This document shows positions 1-11,627 of a DNA stretch of 21,418 nt, one piece after another (the first letter of the stretch is position 1; each line of letters starts with the position of its first letter). Source of the DNA: Trachelipus rathkii (taxonomy: Eukaryota; Arthropoda; Malacostraca; Isopoda; Trachelipodidae); the NCBI GenBank assembly GCA_015478945.1, contig JABUQX010097238.1, positions 1 through 21,418 on the forward strand. The letters run 5' to 3'. Position numbers and translations under genes: made by a program. The notes below the pieces were generated by a model. The model was not told the origin of the DNA and made no database searches. It was given only the letters and a program-made list of their open reading frames with translations.

Positions 1-2940
1 TTTGCTCAGAATTTAAAATGCGTTTTCATCTTAATGCTAAAAGAACGTTTTGCTTCTTTCTTTTAAAGATTCTGAGCGGCATGAGCAACAAAAATTTGTG
101 TGTTCACGATTGTAATCTTAAAAAGGGTTTGATGTTTGCTCCGGACATAGAGTTAGGCCCATTTCTTCCTTAAATACTTATAAAGGGTTTAAAGATTTTT
201 TGTTGCAGGTGCTGAGGCTACCATTTTTTCTTTAATCTGTCAAAAGTGGATATTGAGTTTTTTGCTCCGGACTGAGCCCCATTATTCCCTATTAATCTTA
301 TTGAAAAAGGGGTTTTTGATATCTATGCTAAGTGTCCGGCAGGAAGAGACCCATTTTTCCATTGAATACCTTTAAGGATAAAAGGGTTTATGATTTTATG
401 CTCCGAGGAACTTTGAGCCCAACATGTTTTCCTTAATCCTTAAAAGAAGGGTTATACGGCATTTTTTTGTCATAACACTGGGGCTGAGGTCCGCCATTAT
501 TTCGCCATTAATCTTTAACACAACGGTTTGATATTTTACTACCGGCGCCTGAGCCCCATTTTTCAGTTATTAATAAAAAATTCTTAGTGGTAACCTAATT
601 TAATTAAAATCCTCTGGGTTTTCTGAGCTCCTAATGTTGTCCCTTAATCTTTAAAAGGTGTTTATTTTTTGGCTACCGGGCTTGAGCCCGATTATAAGTC
701 AGTGATTAATATCCCATATTTTCCTTTAATCTTAAAAAGAGTTTGATTTTTTCCTCTTGTGGCGAGAGACACCTCCAAATATTTATCTCTTTAAGTACTT
801 AAAAGTGGTATTGAATGTTGCTCGGGGCTGTAGACCTATTATTAGCCTTATGCCGCACTCTCAATAGGTGTTTTGTTTTTGTGATATTTCGTGGCTCACC
901 CATTTTTCGCTTTACCGCTTTAAAGAAGGTTGATATATCTTTCAGCTCGCGGCATGACGCTCTCATATAATTAGTTTCTATTAATCTTAATAACGGTTTT
1001 GAATTTTCCCTCTTTCTGGGCTGATGCCCCTTTTTTCCTTAATCTTTAAAAATGTTTGATTTTTGCTTCCGGCTTGAGCCCCATTTTTCCTTATATTAAA
1101 TATATATATAGGGTTTGATTTTTTTGCTTAGGGCTGAGCAACTATTTTTTCTCTTAATCTTAAAGAGAGATTTTAAATTTTTGCTATCTGGGGCTGAGAC
1201 AAACCAATTTTTCCTTAAATTTAAAATAAATGAAATAATTGATTTTTTGCTCCGGCATAGAGCCCTTCAATTTTTCGCTTAATCTTAATAGAGGGTTTGA
1301 TTTTACTGCCTCCGGCTGAGCCCCATTTTTTCTTAATCTTCAAAAGGGGTTTGGATTTTTGCTTCCAAGGACTGAGCCTCCCCTAGTAGTGTTAAACCGC
1401 TTATCTTAAAAAAGGGTTGATAATTTTAATATTTTAAACATAAGAACCCCATTTTTTCCTTTTTAATCTTAAAAAGGGTTTGATTTTTTGCTACCGGGCT
1501 GAGGCCCCATGAATTTCCCTAAATATATGCTTTAAAGGGGTTTAGATTTTCCTGTCTGGGCTGATGTCCTCTCCATATTTGCTCTTAAATCTTAATTTGT
1601 TTGATTTTTGAGCCGGGCTGAGCCCCATTTTTCCCTTAATCTTTAAGAAAGGGTTTGCATTTTTGTCTTCGAGACTAGAGACCCCATTAAAAAAATTTCC
1701 TATAAACCTTAAAAAGGGTTTGACTTTTTCTCCGGGCTGAGGCCCCATTTTTCCTTAATAATTAAAAATTAGTTAGAATTTTTACTCACCGTCCTTAGAA
1801 CTCGTATTTTTGTCTTTTAATCTTTATAAAAGGGTTAGAAGTTTTTGCTCCGGGGCTGAGCCCCACTTTTTCTTTAATCTTAAAAAGAAACTGCCATTCG
1901 ATTTTTGCTCAGGGCTGAGTCCCATTTTTGCTTGAAAAAAATTAAAAGGGTTTGAAATTTTCACTATGAGAGACTGAGCACTCATATTTTGCTTAATCTT
2001 AAAATGTGGTTTTGTGATTTTTGCTACGGGCTGAGCAAAATTTTTCCTTAATCTTAAAAAGTGTTGATTTTTGCTCCGGGCTTAGGCCCCAATTGTTTTC
2101 CTTAATCTTTATAAAAAGAAGTTTTATTTTTCCTCTTGGCTGAGCCCCTCTTTTCTTTAATCTTAAAAAAGGGTGTTGATTTTTTATGCTCCGGGTTGAG
2201 CCCATTTTTCCTTAATCTTAAAAGGGTTTGATTTTTTTGCTCCGGGCTTAGCCCCCCCATTTTTCTCTTTTATCACTAGAAAAGGGTTGATTTTATGCTC
2301 TCCGGGCTGAGCCCCCCTTTTTTCCCTAATCTTAAAAAGGGCTTTGATTTTTCTTCCGGGCTGACACCATTTTTCCTTTATCTTAAAAGGGTTTGATTGC
2401 TCCGGGGTGAGCCCCATTTTTCTTAATCCTAAAACAGGGTTTGATTTTTGCTCCGGGCTGAGCCGTCATTTTTTTTTAATCTTAAAAAAGGGTTTAGATT
2501 TTTGCTCCAGGCTGAGCCCCATTTTTCCTTAATCTTAAAAACAAGCCGTGTATTGTATTTTTTATGCCTCCGGGTGCTGAGCCATTTTTATCCTTAACTT
2601 TCATAATAATAGATTTTTGATTTTTGTCTTCCGGCGCTGACCCTATTTTTTTCTTCTTTAATCTTTGAAAATAGGTTTTTTTCCCTCTGGGCTGAGCCCA
2701 TTTTTTGAATTTCCTTAATCTATTTAGGAGGGTTTGATAATTTTTTTTGGCTCGGGGCTGAGCCATTTTTCCTGCTAATCTTAAAAAGGTGTATTGAATT
2801 TTGTATACTACGGGACATCAAGCCCATTTTTTCCTTAATCCTTAAAAAGGGTTGTGTATTTTTCCTCCGGGCTGAGCCCCAATTTTTCCTTTAGTCTTAA
2901 AAACGGTTTGATTTTTGCTCCGGGAATGAGCTCATATTTA

Positions 2941-3178
2941 ATTTAAAGTGAATCTACCAATCCATGAAGACATTTTTTCCCTTAATCCTAAAAAAATGCT
3001 TCTTTCTTTCATCATAATAATAACCTTCATTTCTTCCTAGGTGCAAAAGAAGCTGTTTCAAACTGCGAAACTGCGAAAACTCTTCTATTTCTATTCCTTA
3101 ATGTAAACCGGAGCTTTTACAAGGAACTCCAAAAGAACCTTAACCGAAACCTTTGCAGTAGAGGAACAAGAAAGGGTT
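2941..3178. other. Non-satellite interruption in the satellite array
   Basis: The satellite phase is lost after the core near 2920. Apart from a satellite-like scrap around 2970-2990, it resumes with an AAGGGTTTG block near 3172. The intervening bases, especially 3030-3170, are less T-rich and have more complex sequence, including a short tandem ACTGCGAA pair at about 3062-3077. I do not recognise the source. It could be an inserted fragment or a badly resolved stretch. There is no convincing open frame. Confidence 0.6.
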
Positions 3179-3244
3179 TGTATTTTTTTTGACCTCTGGG
3201 CTGAGCACATTTTTTCCTTAATCTTAAAACTAGGGGATAGTTGA

Positions 3245-3365
3245 TTTCTCCTCTCCCGTTTTTTCTACTCATCAAAACCTTCAACATATTAAAAACGGTT
3301 TGCCATTTCTGTTGCAATGTTCTAAATGGCATTTTCAATAACTAAAACGGTTTGTTATTTCAATT
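3245..3365. other. Second short interruption of the satellite
   Basis: Between a satellite copy ending near 3240 and the next core near 3370 lies sequence that does not follow the monomer. It contains two AAAACGGTTTG blocks (about 3293 and 3343) that may be altered satellite AAAAAGGGTTTG boxes. A partial origin from the satellite is therefore possible. No gene is visible. Confidence 0.45.
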
Positions 3366-3840
3366 TCGGGCTGTCAGCCATAATTTTCCTTAATCTAACT
3401 AAAGGTTTGATTTCCTTCTCAGAGATGAGTCCCTCCATTTACTTTCTCCTTAATCTATTTAAGAAAAGGGATTTTTTCGATCTTTTTACCTCTCTCCGGG
3501 CTAGATCCTAGCCATCTTTAATTCCTTTATAATACATAAAAGGGTTTTCGATTTTTTCCTCCGTGCTGAGCTCTATTTTCCTTAATTCTTTAAAATTAAG
3601 GTTCTAGATTTTGCTTGCGGGCTTAGATGCCCTAGTTTTTCTTAACTCTTTAAAAAGTGAATTTTTGATTTTTGCTACGGCTGAGCCCAGATTTTCCTTA
3701 ATGCTTTTAATAAAAAGTTTATGTCCAAATATTTTTCAACAGTATGTTTAGCTCCATATTTTTTCCCTTAATCTTTTAAATAGTTTTGATTGTCTGACCA
3801 TATATCTGGTTGAGCTAGAGCACACTCTAGTGATATATCT

Positions 3841-5345
3841 TATTTTATTTATGAGGTTGAATGTTAAATTTATAATATCCGCGAGAGGAGCCTGGATACA
3901 ACAGGAATTATATGACACATTGTATAATCATTTAAGAAGGAGATGTAACAATGATTGTATTATGGAGCGACCGAGTTAGAACATATAGCATATGATATAT
4001 ACTTATATTAAAAAAGGGTTTTGTATTCTTTGCTCACTAACCGAGTACAGGAAATGATGAGACTATACGAAAGACAAATTATTTGAAGATGTGTCATAGT
4101 AAATACTCTTACACATAGTGAAAGTTTGGATATTCTGCAGGTAGAGCTAGAATAATGACAACATAAATGACAGAGAAATTTTCATGATAAATCCATGTAT
4201 AATCACATCATTAAATAAGAGGTGTGGCATATATTATAGTAAATTTGCACGGACTGAGACTCACAATGTATAAAAGAACTGCATATATATAATAGTAGCA
4301 ATAATAATAAGAGTAATTTTTGAGATACAGGCACAGCCACCGAGTATAAAAATATTTATCCTAGTATATAATGCATTAATGAAAAAGAGATATATTATTA
4401 CTTAATTCTCACTGATAAGGACTCGGAGGGGAGAAACACATGTAATATTACATGAAATCAAATATAAATCATAATATATAACTGAGTTTGATTAATTTTA
4501 TGTCTTCCGGATTAAGAATACAAATGCATTTATATATTCCTTTGTAATACCTAATAGAACCGGATACTGATAATTATAATTTTTTCCATAAATAACTGGA
4601 TAGTTGGATTATGTATATAAAAACTAGAAATAGCGCATAATGATAACTTATAGCTTATGAGCGCGATAGGGCATATAAAGCGCAAACCATTTAATTTGTT
4701 ACCAATTAAAAGCTTAAAAGAAGATCATTTGGTATATAATATTGATGGCTTATGAGGAGACTTAGAGCAAATAACAGATTAACTTCCTCACTAAGATATT
4801 AACAACAAGGAGTGTTTAAATTGATATTTTATGCAATCAGGCATGAGCGCCGCATAATTGAAAACGTAGTAAATACGAATGAAAAATAAATGAGGTTAAA
4901 TGTCTGGTAGCTTTCAACACGGGACTGAGAACACCAGACAAATAGAAAAGTATGACTATTGCAAATGTTAATTGAGTACGTTAAAAGGGTATGTGAGTAT
5001 TATGTTGGAATCTAAATAAACGTCTGGGCATGAAGCCGCGAGAAGTTATCGTAGTAGTATATATTATCGTCTTTTTGATATATGAGCCAATAGATAAGAT
5101 ACAAATATAGATAGGAGTTTATTGATATACTTATTAGATATAGAGACGCATGGACTGTGAGAGCGCAGACGAGCATAGATGAGATATTTGACGCATTAGA
5201 TCATATATGAGAGGTGTATGATGATTGTGAGCGTAGAGAGAACCCGAGGCCGTTAGTCGTCGAGTACGAGATTGATTATCGATCAGATGAACGACGATGT
5301 AATACGTTATATATAGAAAACCAGAGAATTGTTTCCTAATCTCCT
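3841..5345. other. A/G-rich segment with only traces of satellite
   Basis: No gene, RNA or recognised element is visible. Strand composition flips relative to the flanks: the 60 bases from 4141 hold 27 A and 16 T, whereas the 60 satellite bases from 2041 hold 11 A and 27 T. Short traces resembling satellite boxes remain, such as AAAAAAGGGTTTTG near 4010, CGGACTGAG near 4250, TCTTCCGGATTAAG near 4503 and GGGACTGAG near 4921. No tandem period can be followed. It may be heavily decayed satellite, a different repeat, or a stretch where the assembly consensus failed. Confidence 0.5.
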
Positions 5346-5480
5346 TATGTGTGTGGTCCTTGCAATTTTCTACTCTGAGACTATTCTCAGAACTGAGGCC
5401 CTCTATTCTGATTTAATCCCTTTATAATCTATCAAACCAAGGGTTTGATTTTTCTTTCAGGGCTGAGCACAAATTAATAT
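5346..5480 (+). repeat. Satellite copies resuming, decayed
   Basis: About two to three decayed monomers of the 51-bp satellite are visible. They include CAGAACTGAGGCCCTC near 5389, an AAGGGTTTGATTTTT block near 5438 and a CAGGGCTGAGCAC core near 5458, all in the same orientation as the array to the left. Confidence 0.75.
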
Positions 5481-5870
5481 GGGGTGAACCAGTGTTAGGA
5501 GGGGAGCGCGAGTGAATAAGTGGTAAAAGAGGGATGATGTGTGAAATTATGTGAGTGCTTTGGATGGACACTCACACTCGGATAGTATAACAACCAAAGA
5601 AACAAATGCAAATTATTTAATTTTAATACTTTAATTATTAATCAATATCTCTAAAAACATACGTTTCATTTGCTGTGGCTCGTTTGTAACAACAGCATTT
5701 AGTTTTGAATTAAATCTCCACATTAAATACTATTAATAAAGAAAGGAGTTATTTAGATATTTTCTCAGCTTTACACGTGCATGATGTCCCCATTTTCTAA
5801 ATTTCTATGCTCTCAATTAACATATTAGAGTCTTTTGTACTCACTAATCTCTTCCTCTAAAAATTCACAC
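5481..5870. other. Non-coding stretch with a short inverted repeat
   Basis: The sequence is mixed. Positions 5481-5600 are G-rich (GGGG, GAGGGG, GTGAGTG), followed by A+T-rich DNA to 5870. An 8-bp perfect inverted repeat, TGTGAGTG at 5552-5559 and CACTCACA at 5571-5578, has an 11-base loop. No open frame, RNA or known element is recognised. Confidence 0.5.
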
Positions 5871-8520
5871 TGTGGCTGAGCCCCATTTTTTTTCTTATAT
5901 CTCTTAAAATATTGTGTTTTTTATAATTTTTTGTCTATTTTTCTTTTTTTGCTTTTTTGTATTATTTTTTTAGTTCCTTTAAACTATTATTCAAATTTAT
6001 CTTTATAAAGTTAGTTGCGATTTATTTATTGACATTGCTTTATAATTAATAAAAAAATATTTTATTTTAACCATTTATGCATTTAAAATAAATTAAAACA
6101 AATTACATTACTTACTTTTCTCTACCTGTCATTTATCTGGTTCTAGACTCTTATTCTTTACTTTTATCAAAGTCTCTTAAATTTTACAAACCTATCGATT
6201 ATAATTTTCCCCTTTCCGATATAAAAATATTGAGTTATTTACACTTTTTAACTATATGTAGTTTTGCAATATTCTTTTGTTTGTATACTTCCACATCTCG
6301 ATGGATTTATTGAAGGTCTTCTATAATTTATAGACTATTAGATGATCATACCTAATTTTTATCTTCATTAATTCTTTAATAATAATACGGTTTGATATAT
6401 TTATTACTATTATACTATACTGAGCTTGGATACGCCCATTATTAATTTTATACTCTTTATATTAATCATATGGTTATGATTTTTGCTTGTACTATACGTA
6501 TATTAGGCTTAGCTCACTATTACCTATATATACTAATATATTATTTCTCTCTTTCTCTTTTATCAATATAATATACATTATTAATAAAAAAAGTAGGTAT
6601 TATTAGGATTTTTTCCTAAATTTCTATTTATTCTTATTTTGTTACATTATACCTATTATTATATTATATATATTAATATTTTTCCTCGGGATATATAATA
6701 CTTTAGCATACTTCCACTCCATCAATTTATTTTATCATAATTATTAATTATATATTCAATTTTAATTATTTTATTTTTTTGATTTCTCTCATTTCACTTT
6801 TTCACCCGTGCCTGTTAAGTTACTCTTATTTACTATTTTCCATTAATCATCTTAAACAAAGGTTTGATTTTTGCTTGCTGGCTGAGCCCCCATTTTTATA
6901 TTATATCCTATTAAAAAATGAGGTTTTTAGATTTTTTAGTTACCAGAATTACCCGTGTTCTCTATTTATTATACGTGGCTTGAGCCTATCTTTCATTTTT
7001 TCTTTCCTTTTTTATCTTGAACAACCATAATTGAAGATTCAAACGAAACAAAGGGCTATTTTTTTCCTTTAAATTTTTGCTTTAAATCAAAGTTATAGAA
7101 TTTTTTATTCACTTCGCTGAAAGCCGTCACATTTTCCTAATCTAATTCTTTAAAAAGCCGGTTTTGTACTTTTTTTACTTTATATATATACAGTTATGTA
7201 TAGTTATTATATATTTCATATATATTTATCCCCGGGCTTTGAGCCCCTAATATACTATCATTTACTCTTAAATGGGTTATGTTTTTTGTTTATTAATATA
7301 CCTATTCCGGGCTGAGCCCCTTATTTCCTTAATCTTAAAAAAGGGTTATATTTATTATTTATTTATGCTTTCCGATATATAGGTTTTAATTTTACTACAT
7401 TTTTATTTTATTCATTAATCTTAAATATAAATGGTGCTTGTAGCATTATTCATTTTATCTTTACAGGGCTGATAGTACACTATATATATACATTTTTCCC
7501 CCCTTCATTAATCTAAAAAAGGGTTTGATTTATTTTCTCTTCCTCGTGTGCTTATTTATCTATATTACCTATTTGATATATACGCTATGGTCTTAGTGCT
7601 TTTCTTGTACCATTTTCTTCTTTATCCTTATACTATTTTTAATCTTTAAATAATAAGATATATAGTGATTTGAATTTTTTGAAATTGCCGTAGTCTACAG
7701 CCTTATATATATTATACCTATATACTCTACATTTATTTTCCTTAATTCTTTAATCCAAGATAGTTTTTGTGAGATTTTTTTTCTATTTCCTTTTTCTATT
7801 ATCGTATATACGTGTAAATAACTGACCTTTCGATTTCATTGTAATATTTTATACCCTCATATTTATATTATTTATTATCTATTTTTTCTTTTTTTTTTTA
7901 ATTACATAATAAAAGGTTGTTTGTGATTTTTTGATTCTATCTTTTAATTCGTGTGTTGAGTGCTTTACTTAATTTTTCCATTATATGATTGATTACTGAA
8001 ATCAGGGTCGGTGTTATTTATTAATTTTTCCTATTTTATTAGTTATTTTATATTATTGTTATATTATATTTGATTATTATATATATTATTATATATATAA
8101 CATTTCATATTTATTTTTCCTATAGTTTATTTATCTCCTCGGGCTTGAGTTCTCTAACATATCTCTTCATTTTTTTTACTCAAACTATCTATCTATTTAA
8201 TCTTTAAAAAAGATGTATGATTTTGCTCTCGTAGCTGGAGCCTCTTATTTTCCTTTTTCATCTCTAATATACATCTTTATAAAATATATTATTAATTAGG
8301 AAGTTTGTATTATTTGCCTTTTTTTTTATATAGGTTAGCTTCAGTGTATTTTATATAACATTTTATTATTCCACTAATTTTTTTACTTTAAAACAGGCAG
8401 TTCATTTTTTTTCTCATCTATCCTCACCATACCTCTATATCTACTAGTGGGCTGAGCCCTAATTCGTATTTTATCCTTTTCCTTTAATTCTTTAAAATAA
8501 AGGTGTTTAGAAATATTTTT
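5871..8520 (+). repeat. Decayed satellite mixed with TA-rich DNA
   Basis: Recognisable satellite cores recur in the plus orientation at wide and irregular spacing. Examples are GGCTGAGCCCCATTTTTTTT near 5874, GGCTGAGCCCCCATTTTT near 6880, CCCGGGCTTTGAGCCCC near 7231, CCGGGCTGAGCCCC near 7307, CTCGGGCTTGAG near 8138 and GGGCTGAGCCCT near 8450. AAAAAGGGTTTGATT-type boxes also recur (for example 7510). Between them, TATATA-rich low-complexity sequence has been gained or the monomers have decayed. The few short open frames here, such as 6779-7030 on the plus strand, have low-complexity Phe/Leu/Ser-rich products and cross satellite boxes. I do not call them genes. Confidence 0.75.
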
Positions 8521-10330
8521 GCTCTTATATATATCGTAGGTAATTAGGGGGTATAAGTATATCTGTATATACCGTAGGCTTAGTAAGCCTATATCCCAAT
8601 TTTTATTTTTTTTATTTTTGTTATTGATATTTTATTTATATATTTACTTTAAATTAATAAGTGATTATTGTAATTTTTTTATTGTATAGTCTATATTTTA
8701 TATATAATGTACTATAAATTATCATATCTATATTTAATATATATAGCCTATATATATACAGTATATAGGTTACTAATTTATATAGACCTTCAATGTTTAT
8801 TATGTATTACTTCTTATCACTTTTTTATATATTAACATTTTTAAATAAGAAAGGTTTTATTTGTTAGGTAATTTTTTTTTTCTGTGATTATTTCAAATAT
8901 ATATATAGTTTTTTTATTCTTCCGGACAGTGCTCTTGCTTCTCTCTTTCAATCTTATAATACAGGGTTTTTGATTTTGGTTCTCATATTTTCTTGTACCT
9001 TTGTAAAGAAGAAGTACAAACTTACGTGCTCATATTCATTCACTTCGTTCCAAATATATCGCTCCTATAGAATATTCTGTGTATGAGATTTGATTTATAT
9101 TTATGCTTTTACTTATATTCTCCGTTAGGCTTATGTTTATTATTACTAAGTCCTATTTATATATATATATATTTATAACATATATAATTATATCCTTATA
9201 TTATTTCATCTCATTAAAAAGCGTGGTTTTTTTGATTATATATTAACTTTCATTTATTTTATACAGAGGCTGAGTATACACTTATATTTATAATTATTCA
9301 TATATATCATATATATATTACTAGTTATATTATCTATTTATTACTCTTTATATATATTTAGTATATATAATAATATATTTAATTTTCTAATAATAATGAT
9401 GTAAAAAACAAATATACATAGTATTTTCTATATCTATTAATATATTATATTTTTCTCATATATTTAATTATTAATTTTTTCCTTTTTGTATTTATATACC
9501 TTTTCATTTGTTTAATCTATAGTTATGTATCACAAAATGGATTATGCAGAATTTTAGATTTATCTAGTAGTATAAGTATTTCTTTTTTTTGAATAGCTAA
9601 ATAAATATATATTATCACTATATACTACTATATTATATGATAATATATTATATATATATATTAGGGATATATATTTATATAGTAGCACTTATTTTTACTA
9701 TATATTTATTTACCTTATATATTAGATTGTCAAGTATATATATGTATTGTATATATTTATTTTATACCTCCTATTCCGAATGAGCTATTATTTAATTTAA
9801 CTACCTATAAACTATAAAAAAGATTGTTATGATATTATTATTGCTATTTATTATATTAGTACTCACATATATATATATATATATATAGTATATATTACTA
9901 ACTATATATTATATTAAATATATATATGTATAAGAAACTTAAGCTTTGATTTTGTATCAAATCTATATTATATATATCCTATATATTTTCATTTCAACTT
10001 AAATAAATGTAGGTTTGATTCTTTTGTATTTACTGAGTATATATACCTAATTACAATTATCCCAATATTTCCAGGAATTTTCAGGCTTTTGAGTAATTAT
10101 TTTCTATACTTACCTATAGGCTTGAAGCCTGTAATATCAAACACTATATACATTATTACATAGTATATATTATATTTTTTATATATATATCTTTTATAGT
10201 AATTTACATCTATATTTATCTCATTCTATTTTAGATCCTATTATATTTTTACTTAATTATATTTTATAAATTTAAATAGGGTTCTTTAAGTGGAATTATA
10301 TTTATTTATTGCTTTTCTTTTTCCTTTTCG
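8521..10330. repeat. TA-rich low-complexity DNA with rare satellite traces
   Basis: This stretch is dominated by imperfect TATATA, TTATTA and TATTTA runs, for example 9,147-9,175, 9,600-9,670 and 9,870-9,890. Faint satellite traces remain: TTCCGGACAGTGCTC near 8919, CAGGGTTTTTGATTTTGGTTCTC near 8962, AGAGGCTGAGTA near 9265 and AGGCTTGAAGCC near 10,119. No gene is seen. It reads as the far, most decayed part of the satellite field. Confidence 0.65.
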
Positions 10331-10715
10331 TTTTCGTTTAGTATATATACTTATTTTACATAGTATTACATTTTTCTTGGGTGCAGTATTTATACTTCAC
10401 TATTGATGGCTACTATTTTTAGTCATATTATTATTATCTTCTAGATTTATTCTTATATAATTACCTCATATATTATAATATTTATTATAATTATAGTATA
10501 TATATATTTATATTTTTCCTTATTTTTATATTATACTATCATTATTACTCTTATATATATACTTTTTTACTTATATATTTGAATTTATTAAAAACAATGT
10601 ATATCTATATATATACTTACTACTTAATATTTAAATATATATATATTTAAATATAGTATCATTATATATATTAGATTATTTTATATTTATATATATTTAT
10701 AGGCATATAAGAGTA

Positions 10716-10746
<31 letters not shown>

Positions 10747-10849
10747 TAAGTTAAAGACATTTCTCAGCATTTTTTTCAAGTATTTTTTTTTAATTTAAAT
10801 TATACTCAATAAGAAATAAAATTTAATTTTCATTACCTCTCCCTAAGTC
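10331..10849. repeat. AT-rich low-complexity with a TA microsatellite
   Basis: No satellite box can be read. Short TA runs occur throughout, the longest at roughly 10,724-10,747. Nothing coding or structured is seen beyond low complexity. Confidence 0.6.
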
Positions 10850-11080
10850 AATTTTCATGCTTTTAGAATTATTCTTCAAGAGAATTTATCTCTCTTTGAT
10901 AGATACCTCTAATAAAATCCCCCTCCTACCTCTCACCTCCACCTCCCCTTCCTCTTCGCCCTCCACCTCCCCCTCCCCTTCCCTTTCCCTCCCCCTCCAT
11001 TTTTAATACACATTTCACTTACTTCAAATGTAGAGCCATGATATGTGTATTATAAACCTTATTCTACACACCTGAGAGTT
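10850..11080. repeat. Repeat block Y, copy a
   Basis: First of three copies of a dispersed block. Matches to copy c at 15,540-15,870 include the pyrimidine-rich stretch (ATCCCCCTCCTACC here, ATCCCCCTCTCC there), TTAATACACAT, ACTTCAAATG-like sequence followed by (A)AGCCAT, and a GTGTATTATAAACCTTA-like end (copy c GTGTGCTATAAATCTTA). The later part of the block (CAAATTAGGATTCC), present in copies b and c, is not found here. The family is not recognised and no coding capacity is seen. Confidence 0.65.
10918..10998. repeat. C-rich polypyrimidine tract (G-rich on the minus strand)
   Basis: About 80 bases are nearly all C and T. Five C-runs of at least three fall at 10,969-10,973, 10,975-10,978, 10,981-10,983, 10,987-10,989 and 10,991-10,995, with spacers of 1, 2, 3 and 1 bases. 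On the minus strand this meets the usual G-quadruplex pattern of four or more G3+ runs with loops of 1-7 bases. It is an expanded version of the pyrimidine stretch in block Y copy c. Confidence 0.85.
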
Positions 11081-11325
11081 TTAGTGCTGGAATGAATATT
11101 GTGTTTTGATTTGTTTGAAGTGTTGGTATTTTTACTTCTAAGAGAGTTATAATATAAGGAGAAATTGCTATGTCATCAACTTTTCCTTACATTTATATTT
11201 ATCTCCTTGATGAACAAAGGTCAAAAACTCAAAAACTCTTGCCAGAGAACTGATAATCAAACTGGCACCCCAATTTAAATATAGTATAAATATGTTGATG
11301 TAAGGAAACTTGGAGAAATAAAGGA
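11081..11325. other. Non-coding stretch with a spaced inverted repeat
   Basis: Moderately complex sequence with no open frame. TTTCCTTACAT at 11,182-11,192 is the exact reverse complement of ATGTAAGGAAA at 11,298-11,308, separated by 105 bases. CATCAAC (11,174-11,180) and GTTGATG (11,294-11,300) flank the same words. It could be the remains of a small palindromic element. No family is recognised. Confidence 0.45.
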
Positions 11326-11346
11326 GAAATATATATATATATATAT

Positions 11347-11378
<32 letters not shown>

Positions 11379-11513
11379 CATATTATATATATTATATATA
11401 TATATATATTTATAAAATAATCTATATTATAATATATTTATACATCTACATATCGATATATATTCTATCTAGATATATCTTATATAAATTATAATATATA
11501 TTTTATATTGTAA

Positions 11514-11606
<93 letters not shown>

Positions 11607-11616
11607 TTATATATTT
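11326..11616. repeat. TA microsatellite
   Basis: A long (TA)n tract. The cleanest run is about 11,540-11,602. The middle (about 11,405-11,515) is imperfect AT-rich sequence. It lies inside the first unit of the ~1.75 kb higher-order repeat and has no equivalent in the other units. Confidence 0.95.
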
Positions 11617-11627
11617 GAGGTTACGTT

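Larger units (their letters stand above)
1..3840 (+). repeat. 51-bp satellite array, diverged copies
   Basis: Tandem copies of a ~51-bp AT-rich monomer run head to tail in one orientation. The best-kept blocks read CCTTAATCTTAAAAAGGGTT, then a TTTGATTTTTGC-like stretch, then the GC-rich core CTCCGGGCTGAGCCCC. Cores in 2029-2760 are spaced 46-65 bases apart, and the consensus length counted by eye is 51. At this spacing about 70 copies would fit. Copies 2200-2530 are the cleanest; others carry many single-base insertions, deletions and homopolymer length changes. Because 51 is 17 codons, the minus strand can be read as a 17-residue repeat resembling GAQPGAKIKPFLRLRKN, which explains several short open frames between 1542 and 3338. 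These are not genes. The array runs off the left edge of the window. Confidence 0.93.

Noticed and set aside
3030..3060. Possible 3' splice site (pyrimidine-rich tract followed by TTCCTAG and GTGCAAAAG)
   Set aside because: No exon-length open frame with coding character follows, and the local DNA is satellite rich in pyrimidines, so such matches are expected by chance.
1542..3338. Several minus-strand open frames of 68-90 codons with Gly-Ala-Gln-Pro and Lys-rich motifs
   Set aside because: They are the 51-bp satellite read in frame (17-residue period); frames shift with each indel and no start context or conserved domain exists.
1..3840. Telomeric or subtelomeric repeat
   Set aside because: The unit contains no run of TTAGG, TTAGGG or similar telomere words; AAAAAGGGTTT occurs only once per 51-bp monomer.
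6779..7030. 83-codon plus-strand frame
   Set aside because: It crosses recognisable decayed satellite boxes and has low-complexity Phe/Leu/Ser content.
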